From Rhodanobacter sp. (GTDB lineage: Bacteria > Pseudomonadota > Gammaproteobacteria > Xanthomonadales > Rhodanobacteraceae), in NCBI GenBank assembly GCA_040371205.1, contig AP031382.1, positions 1,237,562 through 1,301,561 on the forward strand: a stretch of DNA of 64,000 nt. The letters run 5' to 3'. The position numbers and the translations under genes are program-made. The notes beneath the pieces are model-generated. The model was not told the DNA's origin. It ran no database searches and was given only the letters and a program-made list of their open reading frames with translations. Below, piece after piece: positions 41,777 through 53,549 of this stretch (position 1 is the stretch's first letter; every line of letters starts with the position of its first letter).

Positions 41777-43987
41777 ATGGGGTCGATCAGGTGCAGGGGC
41801 GCGCTGCGGCTCGCCGCAATGGTTGCAGGCTGGTGTGTCGCGGGGGCGGGTCTCGCGCAGGTGACGGTGACGCCGCTCGCGGCGGACAACATCATCTCGC
41901 CGATTCCGTTCGCGCCGGCGCACCAGACCATCGTCACCACGCCCAGCGCGGCCGACGCCTGGGGCGGCGAGCGCACCGGGCAGGAGGCCACGCTGTCCGA
42001 CCGCGTGGTCAGCTACGCCATCGACGCCACCCTCGATGCGGACAAGCACCAGGTGGCCGGCAAGGAACACATGACCTGGCGCAACCGCAGCGACCGCCCG
42101 GTCAGCCAAGTCTATTTCCACCTCTACCTCAACGCGTTCGAGAACGATGGCAGCACCTGGTTCACCGAGCGCAAGGTGCTCACCGCGCACGGCCGCTCGC
42201 GCGGCAACGCGGTGCTGAAGGACGGGGAGTGGGGTTGGGTTCGCCTGCAGAGCGTGGCGCAGGACGGCACGGCGCTGAAGTGGAGCTTCGTGCACCCCGA
42301 CGGCGGCCCGGACACCGACCACACCGTGGTGCGCATCGACCTCGCCCAGCCGGTGCCCGCAGGCGGCACGCTGGCGCTGGACATCAGCTTCCTCGACCAG
42401 TTGCCGCGCGTGGTGGAGCGCACCGGCTGGTGGGGCGACTTCAACCTGGTCGGCCAGTGGTTCCCCAAGATCGGCGTGCTGGAGCTGGCCGGCGAACGCG
42501 GCGCCACCGCACCGCGCTGGAACGTGCACGAATTCCATTTCAATAGCGAGTTCTACGCCGACTTCGGCAGCTACGACGTCCGCCTGAACGTGCCCAGCGA
42601 CTACACCGTGGGCGCGGTGGGCCAGTTGCAGGGCGAACCGCAGTCGGCCAACGGCCGCACCACCTACCACTACGTACAGGGCGATGTGCACGACTTCGCC
42701 TGGGTGGCCGCCAAGGGCTACAAGACGATGGACGGCACCTACACCGGCGCGGGCAGCCCCAAGGTGGCCGTGCGGGTGATCTATCCGTCCGAATACGTGG
42801 CCAGCGCCGCGCCCACGCTGAAGTCCACCATCGATTCGCTGGCTTATTTCTCGCAGACCATCGCGCCGTACCCGTACCGCACGGTCACCGCGGTGATCCC
42901 GCCGTACAACGCGCAGGAAGCGGGCGGCATGGAGTATCCGACCTTCTTCACCTCCGAGGGCTACAAGGAGGTCACGCCCGGCACCGTCAGCCAGTACATG
43001 AGCGACTTCGTGAACATCCACGAATTCGGCCACGGCTACTTCTACGGCATCCTCGCCTCCAACGAGTTCGAGGAACCGATGCTCGACGAGGGCATGAACG
43101 AGTTCTGGGACGACCGCATGATGCGCGCGCGCAAGGAAGACCTCGTGCTCGCCACGCCCTTCATGAAGTGGCTGGGCATCGCGCCGGCGATGAGCGGCTT
43201 CCAGATGGAACGCCTCGGCGCGCAACTGCGCCGGCCCGAGGATCCGCTGGCGCAGAACAGTTGGGACCGGCTTTCCAGCTCCAGCTACGGCACGGTCTAC
43301 ACGCGCACCGCCACCGCCATGCACGACCTGGAGCAGCGCGTCGGCGAGCCGGCGATGGACAAGGCCATCCGCCTGTACTACCAGCGCTGGCGCTTCCGCC
43401 ATCCCTCGGTGGCCGATTTGAAGCAGGCTCTGGTCGACGGCACCGGCGACGCGAAGGACGTCGATCAGATCTTCGACGAAGTCGTCTACGGCACGGCGCA
43501 CATCGACGACCGCGTCGCCGACATCGACACGCAGGAGGTACTGCCGCAGGCCGGCGTGACATGGAAGGACGGCAAGCCGATGGCCGACGAGGCCGCGCTG
43601 GACAAGCAGATCGCCAAGCAGCGCGCGGACTGGAAGAAGGCCCACCCCGACGCCAAGCCGGGCGATGGCGGCCCGTTCCCCTGGCATAGCACCGTGACCG
43701 TCTTGCGCGACGGCGCGCGCGTGCCCGAGACGCTGCGCGTCACCTTCGCCGACGGCAGCCGCGAGGAGGTGCGCTGGAACGACGACCGCCGCTGGGCGCG
43801 CTTCGAGTTCGAAAAGCCCAGCAAGGTGGTGTCGGCCGAGCTCGATCCCGCGCAGCAGGTCTACCTCGACGCCAACAAGCTCAACGACAGCCTTGCCACC
43901 CGCTCGAACGGCGCCGCTGCCGGGCGCTGGACGGCGGATGCGGCCGCCCTGCTGCAAACCCTCTACTCCATGCTGGTGACGCTGTGA
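41777..43987 (+). CDS. M1 family zinc metallopeptidase, secreted
   Basis: The 736-residue protein has a signal peptide (to about AGLAQ) and a gluzincin core with GGMEYPTFF, the zinc motif HEFGH (residues 415-419) and the third ligand Glu438, 19 residues on. This spacing is that of M1 peptidases. The last 200 residues are unassigned, with a Lys/Asp-rich segment. GGGGAG lies 6 bases before the ATG. The peptide substrate is unknown. It is coupled to the next gene by TGATG. Confidence 0.9.
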   Translation: MGSIRCRGALRLAAMVAGWCVAGAGLAQVTVTPLAADNIISPIPFAPAHQTIVTTPSAADAWGGERTGQEATLSDRVVSYAIDATLDADKHQVAGKEHMTWRNRSDRPVSQVYFHLYLNAFENDGSTWFTERKVLTAHGRSRGNAVLKDGEWGWVRLQSVAQDGTALKWSFVHPDGGPDTDHTVVRIDLAQPVPAGGTLALDISFLDQLPRVVERTGWWGDFNLVGQWFPKIGVLELAGERGATAPRWNVHEFHFNSEFYADFGSYDVRLNVPSDYTVGAVGQLQGEPQSANGRTTYHYVQGDVHDFAWVAAKGYKTMDGTYTGAGSPKVAVRVIYPSEYVASAAPTLKSTIDSLAYFSQTIAPYPYRTVTAVIPPYNAQEAGGMEYPTFFTSEGYKEVTPGTVSQYMSDFVNIHEFGHGYFYGILASNEFEEPMLDEGMNEFWDDRMMRARKEDLVLATPFMKWLGIAPAMSGFQMERLGAQLRRPEDPLAQNSWDRLSSSSYGTVYTRTATAMHDLEQRVGEPAMDKAIRLYYQRWRFRHPSVADLKQALVDGTGDAKDVDQIFDEVVYGTAHIDDRVADIDTQEVLPQAGVTWKDGKPMADEAALDKQIAKQRADWKKAHPDAKPGDGGPFPWHSTVTVLRDGARVPETLRVTFADGSREEVRWNDDRRWARFEFEKPSKVVSAELDPAQQVYLDANKLNDSLATRSNGAAAGRWTADAAALLQTLYSMLVTL

Positions 43988-44865
43988 TGATGGCCAGGAC
44001 GACTAACCCGCGCGCCGGCTTCGGCGCCCTGTTCTCCGCGATGGCCGAGGCTGCGCAGTGGCGCCTGCTGCTGCTCTGGGTGCTGCTGATGCTGCTGCCC
44101 GCCACGGTGGTGGCCTTGCCGCTGTGGCGCACCCTGGCCGGCCTGCTGGACCATTCCGTGCACGCCGAGGCGTGGGCACGGCATTTCGATCCGCTGATGT
44201 TCGGCGACGCGATGTTCGCACTGGGCGGCCACCTTGCATGGTTGAGCGGCGCCGCCTTGCTGGGACTGGTGCTTGCCCTGCTGCTGTCGCCCTTCCTCGA
44301 TGGCATGGCGGTGGGCAGCGGCCGTGCCGGCCGCCGGCTGGATTTCGGTGCGCTGCTGCTCAGCGGCTGGATCGAATACGGCCGCATGTTCCGCGTGATG
44401 CTGTGGTCGCTGCTGCCGTATGCGGTGGTCGTCCTGGTGGCGGCAGCGGGATCGCACCTGGCCGACAAGCACGCCGATCAAGCCGTGCTGCAGGCGCAGG
44501 CCGATGCCTGGCAGCACGGTGCGCAGTGGGCGATGCTGGCAGCCTTCGTGCTGATGCAGGCCATCGTGGAGTGCTCCCGCGCCGCCTTCATTGCCGATAC
44601 GGGCCTGCGCTCGGCCACGCGCGCCTTCGGGCGCGGCATCCGGCAATTGCTGCGCCGGCCGCTGAAGACCCTGCTGTTCTATCTGGCGGTGAGCCTGCTC
44701 GGCCTGGCGGTGGCCGGCGCGCTGGGCCTGGCGCGCATCCATGCCACGGCCGTGGGCGGCGGTTTCTGGTTCGGGCTTCTGCTCAGCCAGCTGATCGTGG
44801 TGGTGCTGGGCTGGATGCGCATTGCGCGGCTGTTCGCGCTGGCGCGGCTGGCGCCGGTGCGCTGA
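43987..44865 (+). CDS. Conserved-looking inner-membrane protein of unknown function
   Basis: The 292-residue protein has about six hydrophobic segments (roughly 27-48, 75-97, 130-155, 175-197, 230-252 and 257-280) and basic loops. I recognise no family motif. It starts within the stop of the M1 peptidase gene (TGATG, 43985-43989), so the two are coupled and may act together at the membrane; ATG at 43990 is also possible. The role is unknown. Confidence 0.7.
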   Translation: MMARTTNPRAGFGALFSAMAEAAQWRLLLLWVLLMLLPATVVALPLWRTLAGLLDHSVHAEAWARHFDPLMFGDAMFALGGHLAWLSGAALLGLVLALLLSPFLDGMAVGSGRAGRRLDFGALLLSGWIEYGRMFRVMLWSLLPYAVVVLVAAAGSHLADKHADQAVLQAQADAWQHGAQWAMLAAFVLMQAIVECSRAAFIADTGLRSATRAFGRGIRQLLRRPLKTLLFYLAVSLLGLAVAGALGLARIHATAVGGGFWFGLLLSQLIVVVLGWMRIARLFALARLAPVR

Positions 44866-44882
44866 CGCGCTCCAGAGGCTTT

Positions 44883-44901
44883 CCCCGCCTGCCGGGCGGG
44901 G
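44883..44901. terminator. GC-rich hairpin between convergent genes
   Basis: CCCCGCC (44883-44889) pairs with GGCGGGG (44895-44901) over 5 bases, without a T run. It lies between the stops of the membrane-protein gene and the GNAT gene, where a bidirectional terminator would be expected; strength is uncertain. Confidence 0.4.
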
Positions 44902-44932
44902 GCGGCGCCGGTCCGGGCAGGGTCGATGCGCG

Positions 44933-45475
44933 TCAGCCGCAGGCGGCGCGCAGGATCTCCCGGTGCGGCGGGTAATACGCGAACACGTGGGTATCGCAGC
45001 CGTAGAAATCCCGGTCCTCGATGTGGTCGCCGCCCAGGCGCTCCGCCACGCGGTCGGAGGCCTCGTTGCCTACGCGCACCAGGCTGATCACGCGCGGCGC
45101 ATGCAGGCGGTTCCAGGCGAAGTCCAGCACGGCGGTGCCTGCTTCGGTGGCGTAGCCGTGGTGGCGGTGTTCGGGCTTGAGCATCCAGCCCAGCTCCAGG
45201 TCGGGCCAGCCTTCGGGCTGGAACAGGCCGGCGCGGCCGATGAACTCGCCGGTAGCCTTCAGTTCCAGCGCCCACATGCCGTAGCCGCGCAGCTGCCAGT
45301 GGCCGAGCAGCATCGCCAGCGAACGCCAGGCATTGGTGCGGTCCAGCGGCTGGCCGTCGCCGATGTAGCGGGTACTGGCCGGGTCGGCCAGCATCGCGGC
45401 GTAGTCGTCGAAGTGGCGCTCGGTGAGTGCAGTCAGGCGCAGGCGCGCCGTGTCGATGGTGGGAATGTCGATCAT
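44933..45475 (-). CDS. GNAT family N-acetyltransferase (RimJ/RimL-like)
   Basis: The 180-residue protein has the layout of the acetyltransferase family: TARLRLTALTERHFDDY, the acetyl-CoA loop HRHHGYATEAGTAVLDFAW (Q/R-x-x-G-x-A/G pattern) and VISLVRVGNEASDRVAERLG. The RimJ/RimL-like group acetylates ribosomal protein N-termini or small amines; the substrate here is unknown. It lies downstream of the SET-domain gene on the same strand, separated by 80 bases. Confidence 0.85.
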   Translation of the reverse strand: MIDIPTIDTARLRLTALTERHFDDYAAMLADPASTRYIGDGQPLDRTNAWRSLAMLLGHWQLRGYGMWALELKATGEFIGRAGLFQPEGWPDLELGWMLKPEHRHHGYATEAGTAVLDFAWNRLHAPRVISLVRVGNEASDRVAERLGGDHIEDRDFYGCDTHVFAYYPPHREILRAACG

Positions 45476-45555
45476 GCCGAATCAGATGCAAGTCACGTGC
45501 CTTGGAGCCTGGTCATGCTCCCCCCTGGCGCTCCGCGCGCGTCCCCGCATCATGG

Positions 45556-46014
45556 TTATTTGAGCAAGGCCGCCAGTGCGCGGGTGCTCGAAGCGAGGCT
45601 TTCCGTCCAGGACAAGCCCACGATTATCCCACCAGTGGCCGCATCCGCAAAATCCTCGGCTTCGCCGGGCGGCAGCAGGTGGCGGTAGTCCACCGTGATT
45701 TCGCTGCCGGCGGGCAGGTCGGCCAGCGCGAACACGAAGCCGAGGTGCCACAGGCCGTTGGGCTGGAAGCTGTGGTTGATGTAGCACTCGTCGGGCCAGT
45801 CCGGCGACACCGTATAGCGGTCCTCGAACCAGCGCGCGCTGGCGTATTTCAGCTTCGCCAGGTCGGGTGCGTCGAATTCGGCCTGCCGGAAGGTGCGGTC
45901 GATGGCGTCGGGCGCGGTGACGATGCCGCCGGCGCGCACGGCCTCGTCCAGAAACAGGCCCTTGCCGGCGCCGGGAATGCGTGAGGCGGCGATGTGGTAG
46001 CGCGGCAGGATCAT
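45556..46014 (-). CDS. SET-domain protein (methyltransferase-like)
   Basis: The 152-residue protein has the SET pattern: an early IPGAGKGLFLDEAVRAG block, then CYINHSFQPNGLWHLGFVFA and ITVDYRHL, corresponding to the S-adenosylmethionine and substrate motifs NHSxxPN and the GExxxDY-like end. Bacterial SET proteins may methylate protein lysines; the target is unknown. No strong ribosome site precedes the ATG at 46014. It is divergent from the M20 peptidase gene. Confidence 0.83.
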   Translation of the reverse strand: MILPRYHIAASRIPGAGKGLFLDEAVRAGGIVTAPDAIDRTFRQAEFDAPDLAKLKYASARWFEDRYTVSPDWPDECYINHSFQPNGLWHLGFVFALADLPAGSEITVDYRHLLPPGEAEDFADAATGGIIVGLSWTESLASSTRALAALLK

Positions 46015-46068
46015 GGCTGGGTCAGTGGAGAAGGGGCGCCAGTGTAGGGCAGGCCGCGGGGCGCGGCT

Positions 46069-46077
46069 TGCTAGAAT
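46069..46077 (+). promoter_or_regulatory. Extended -10 promoter of the M20 peptidase operon
   Basis: TGC followed by TAGAAT would start transcription near 46084, giving a leader of about 28 bases with CGGAG before the ATG at 46112. Confidence 0.5.
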
Positions 46078-46111
46078 GGCGGTCTTTCCCACATTTTCGG
46101 AGTGCCGTCCC

Positions 46112-47542
<1,431 letters not shown>

Positions 47543-47552
47543 CCGCGCGGCC

Positions 47553-48263
47553 ATGGACCATTCCCAGCTCGCCGCCAACTGGGCCGACGTTCGCCATCGC
47601 GTGGACGCGGCCTGCCGCGCGGCAGGCCGCGATCCGGGGGAAGTTTCCATCCTGCCGGTCAGCAAGACCTTCGGGGCCGACGCGGTGCGCGCGGCGACGG
47701 CATTGGGATTGCGCCGCTTCGGCGAGAACAAGGTGCAGGAGATCCGCGAGAAGGCCGGCCCGCTGGCCGACTGCGGCATCGCCTGGGTGGTGATCGGCCA
47801 CCTGCAGACCAACAAGGCCAAGGACGTGGCGCGGCTGGCCAGCGAGGTGCAGTCGCTGGATCGCCTGGAACTTGCCGAGGCTCTGCACCACCGCCTGCGG
47901 ATCGAGGGGCGCAGCCTCGACGTGCTGGTGCAGGTGAAAACCGCGGCCGAGGAAAGCAAGCGCGGCCTGCCACCCGCCGAGCTGCCGGGTTTCCTCGACC
48001 GCCTCGTGCGCTGCGACACCTTGCATGTGCGCGGCCTGATGACGCTGGCCACGCTCAGCGACGATCCAGCCGAGGTGCGTGCTTGTTTCCGCCGGTTGCG
48101 CGAGCTGCGCGATGCGGCGCAGGCGCGCGGCCATGACTTGCCGCGGCTTTCGATGGGCATGAGCGGCGACTTCCCGCTGGCGATTGCCGAAGGCGCCACC
48201 GAGGTGCGCATCGGCAGCGCGATCTTCGGCCACCGGGCCGCGGGTGGAGCCTGCGGCGGCTAA
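47553..48263 (+). CDS. YggS family PLP-binding homeostasis protein
   Basis: The 236-residue protein binds pyridoxal phosphate on Lys38 (VSILPVSKTF) without known enzymatic activity and keeps the vitamin B6 pool balanced. The conserved FGENKVQE, WVVIGHLQTNKAK, RGLMTL and SMGMSGDFPLAIAEGAT blocks are all present. It shares the M20 operon; in many proteobacteria it lies with pilT or proC instead, so the placement is mildly unusual. Confidence 0.93.
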   Translation: MDHSQLAANWADVRHRVDAACRAAGRDPGEVSILPVSKTFGADAVRAATALGLRRFGENKVQEIREKAGPLADCGIAWVVIGHLQTNKAKDVARLASEVQSLDRLELAEALHHRLRIEGRSLDVLVQVKTAAEESKRGLPPAELPGFLDRLVRCDTLHVRGLMTLATLSDDPAEVRACFRRLRELRDAAQARGHDLPRLSMGMSGDFPLAIAEGATEVRIGSAIFGHRAAGGACGG

Positions 48264-48483
48264 TCGTCGCAGGCCGGCCGCCTTTGCGCCCGTAACCGAT
48301 GCCCGATCCTGGGCTGTGACGGGACAGCCGCGGCTCCGCGGCGTGACCGGGGTGGCGTTAGTTTGCGAACGACAGGGTTCAGTTAACCCCGATCCAACAA
48401 CCGGCCGGGTGTGGCTTGGTAAGTTCGCCCTTCGTCCTGCCGTCTGCCTGGCAGATGGCCTTGAACCCCAGGGGTTGCGCTAC

Positions 48484-49236
48484 ATGCCCATCCAGCGATT
48501 GACCGGTGTTGCCGCGCTCGTTTCGATGCTGCTGCTTGCCATCCCCTCGCATGCTGAAACGCGCGTCACGGCCAACTTCCCGCTCATCGCCGGCAATGCT
48601 TCCCCGCTGTCGCTGAACAAGGTTCCGGGCATCAATGCGTCGCCGCTGCTGGGTTCGCCCAGCATCGCGGATTTCGCCGGTGCCGCCCCGGCCATGGTGG
48701 CGGACCGCGGCCTGCCTGCCATGCTGGCTGCTCCGGCCAAGGCCGACGGTGCCACGCCGGATGCCGGCCAGGCGGCAGATCAGACGGCTGACCAGGCCGA
48801 CACCACCGCCGAAACGCTCACCGATCTGCGCAAGTCGCTGATCGCGTTGGCGATGAATTTGCGCGACGTGCGCTACGTGCGCGGTGGCCACAGCCCCGCC
48901 ACCGGTTTCGATTGCAGCGGTTTCGTCCGCTACGTGTTCGCCCATGCGATCGGCGTGCAGTTGCCCACCAACTCCGCCTCGCAGTTCCTCTCCGGCCTCA
49001 AGGTGAAGCGGGCCGACATGAAGCCGGGCGACCTGGTGTTTTTCCACACCGGCGGTCGCCGTCACGGCATCAGCCACGTGGGCATCTACATCTCCAATGG
49101 CCGCTTCATCCACGCGCCGACCTACGGCAAGCGCGTGCAGATCTCCAGCCTCGACGAGGCCTATTGGGCCAAGCGTTTCGTGGGCGCCAAGCGTCCCGAA
49201 GGCATGCTCGCGCTCGCGGCCGGGAACAACGGCTGA
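48484..49236 (+). CDS. NlpC/P60 (C40) peptidoglycan endopeptidase, secreted
   Basis: The 250-residue protein has a signal peptide (to SHAE) and a low-complexity linker of about 85 residues. The C-terminal NlpC/P60 domain has Cys144 in ATGFDCSGFVRYVF, His198 in GISHVGIYI and His210 in FIHAP, the usual triad. It should cut peptide bonds in the cell wall. The 220 bases before it contain no gene and probably the promoter, but I see no clear box. An intrinsic terminator follows. Confidence 0.92.
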   Translation: MPIQRLTGVAALVSMLLLAIPSHAETRVTANFPLIAGNASPLSLNKVPGINASPLLGSPSIADFAGAAPAMVADRGLPAMLAAPAKADGATPDAGQAADQTADQADTTAETLTDLRKSLIALAMNLRDVRYVRGGHSPATGFDCSGFVRYVFAHAIGVQLPTNSASQFLSGLKVKRADMKPGDLVFFHTGGRRHGISHVGIYISNGRFIHAPTYGKRVQISSLDEAYWAKRFVGAKRPEGMLALAAGNNG

Positions 49237-49256
49237 TTCCAGGCGCATCGCAGTCG

Positions 49257-49283
49257 AAAAGCCGCCGTCGATGGCGGCTTTTT
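49257..49283 (+). terminator. Intrinsic terminator after the NlpC/P60 gene
   Basis: AAAAGCCGCC (49257-49266) pairs with GGCGGCTTTT (49273-49282) over a 6-base loop, with the T run ending at 49283. Ten perfect pairs make it a confident terminator. Confidence 0.92.
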
Positions 49284-49436
49284 CGCATGTGCCTTTCCGT
49301 ACATGTCCCAGCGGCGCCGCAGCCGTTACGCTAAAGAGGTTTCGGTCTGCTTGCCGCACTGCTCATCGTAGGAGCGGCGAGCCGATGGCCGTTCGCCGGC
49401 CTCTCCTCTACGCAGCCCTCTACCGCCCCGCCCCGC

Positions 49437-50099
49437 ATGCCGAATCTTCCGCCCGTCACCCGCAACCTGCTGATCGCCAATGTGCTGGTCTTCGCGTTGC
49501 AACTGCTGCTGCATGATGCCGACACCTTTGCGTTGAGCCGCTACTTCGCGTTGTGGCCGCTGGGTCCGGACCAGATCGGGCAGGTGGCCGGCGGCCAGCT
49601 CATCTCGGTGGGTTTCCGGCCGTGGCAACTGGTGACGTATGCGTTCATGCACGGCGGCTACGAGCACATCCTGTTCAACATGTTCGGCCTGTACATGTTC
49701 GGCGGGGTGATCGAACACACCTTCGGCGCGCGCAACTACACGCTCTACTACTTCGTCTGCGCGATCGTGGCGGCGGTGGCGCAGCTTCTCGTGGTGAAGT
49801 ACTTCACCCACGGCTTCTATCCCACCATCGGCGCCTCCGGCGCGCTGTTCGGCCTGCTGCTGGCGTTCGGCATGCTGTATCCGCGCGAGAAGATGTTCCT
49901 GATCTTCCTGCCGATACCGCTGCCGGCCTGGTTGTTCGTGACCGGCTACGCGGCGGTGGAACTGGTGCTGGGCGTCACCGGCACGCAGGCCGGGGTGGCA
50001 CACTTCGCGCACCTCGGGGGCATGGTCGGCGGCTATGTCATGATCCAGTACTGGCGCGGCCGCCTGCCGCTCAAACCCAAGCGCATGCCGTTGCGCTGA
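49437..50099 (+). CDS. Rhomboid family intramembrane serine protease (second copy)
   Basis: The 220-residue membrane protein has MHGGYEHILFNMFGLYMFGG (residues 71-90), the catalytic GASG with Ser134 and the partner His192 in HFAHLGG. It is a better match to the standard GlpG-like pattern than the copy at 6865. The substrate is unknown. It is followed after 16 bases by an amino acid permease gene. The upstream 150 bases show no clear promoter. Confidence 0.9.
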   Translation: MPNLPPVTRNLLIANVLVFALQLLLHDADTFALSRYFALWPLGPDQIGQVAGGQLISVGFRPWQLVTYAFMHGGYEHILFNMFGLYMFGGVIEHTFGARNYTLYYFVCAIVAAVAQLLVVKYFTHGFYPTIGASGALFGLLLAFGMLYPREKMFLIFLPIPLPAWLFVTGYAAVELVLGVTGTQAGVAHFAHLGGMVGGYVMIQYWRGRLPLKPKRMPLR

Positions 50100-50115
50100 A
50101 CCCACAGGGAAATCC

Positions 50116-52648
<2,533 letters not shown>

Positions 52649-52656
52649 GGCCTGCG

Positions 52657-53487
52657 ATGGAACGCCTCGAACACCGCGCCTGCTTCGGCGGCTGGCAGGA
52701 CGTCTACCGGCACGAATCGTCCGCGCTCGGCTGCGCGATGCGTTTCGCTGTCTACCTGCCGCCGCAGGCAGAGCAAAAGCGGCTGCCGGTGGTGTACTGG
52801 CTGTCGGGCCTCACCTGCACCGAGCAGAACTTCATCGCCAAGGCCGGTGCCCAGCGCTGCGCCGCCGAGCACGGCGTGATCGTGGTGGTGCCGGATACCA
52901 GTCCGCGCGGCGAGGGCGTGGCGGACGACCCCGCTTACGACCTGGGCCAGGGCGCGGGTTTCTACCTCAACGCCACCGAGCGGCCGTGGGCGGCGCACTA
53001 CCGCATGCGCGACTACGTGGTGGACGAGCTGCCTGCGCTGGTCGAAGCGAGTTTCCCGGTCAACCAAGCCCGTGGCATCAGCGGGCATTCGATGGGCGGT
53101 CACGGCGCGTTGACGATCGCGCTGGGCAACCCGGGGCGTTATCGCAGCGTGTCGGCGTTTTCGCCCATCGTTGCTCCCGCACGGGTACCTTGGGGCGAAA
53201 AAGCCTTCATGGCTTATCTCGGGCCGGATCGCACGCAGTGGCTGCGCCATGACGCGACCGAGTTGCTGAAGACCGCTGGCGAACGCTTGCCGCTGCTGGT
53301 GGATCAGGGCGAGGCGGACGAATTTCTCGCCACCCAGCTCAGGCCGGAATGGCTGCGCGAAGCGTGCGCAGCGGCAAACCATCCGCTGACCCTGCGCCTG
53401 CATCCGGGCTACGACCACAGCTACTACTTTGTGGCCAGCTTCATCGGCGAGCACATCGCCTGGCATGCGCGGGCGCTGAAGGGTTGA
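52657..53487 (+). CDS. fghA: S-formylglutathione hydrolase
   Basis: It releases formate and glutathione from S-formylglutathione. The 276-residue esterase-D-type protein has [11 protein letters not shown], the nucleophile motif [10 protein letters not shown], and a late His in [13 protein letters not shown]. It lies 8 bases after the dehydrogenase gene in one operon, the usual arrangement. Confidence 0.96.
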   Translation: MERLEHRACFGGWQDVYRHESSALGCAMRFAVYLPPQAEQKRLPVVYWLSGLTCTEQNFIAKAGAQRCAAEHGVIVVVPDTSPRGEGVADDPAYDLGQGAGFYLNATERPWAAHYRMRDYVVDELPALVEASFPVNQARGISGHSMGGHGALTIALGNPGRYRSVSAFSPIVAPARVPWGEKAFMAYLGPDRTQWLRHDATELLKTAGERLPLLVDQGEADEFLATQLRPEWLREACAAANHPLTLRLHPGYDHSYYFVASFIGEHIAWHARALKG

Positions 53488-53510
53488 GAGTGCGGTGATG
53501 GGGTCCGCCG

Positions 53511-53528
53511 TCCCGGCCTGCGCCGGGA
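53511..53528. repeat. REP-like hairpin between convergent genes
   Basis: TCCCGGC (53511-53517) pairs with GCCGGGA (53522-53528) over a 4-base loop CTGC. It lies between the fghA and rapA stops. The form resembles the CCCGC-TGCG-CGGG intergenic palindromes scattered through Xanthomonadales genomes, but only one copy is visible here. Confidence 0.4.
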
Positions 53529-53549
53529 TCGGGTCGGGAAGCCAACGCG

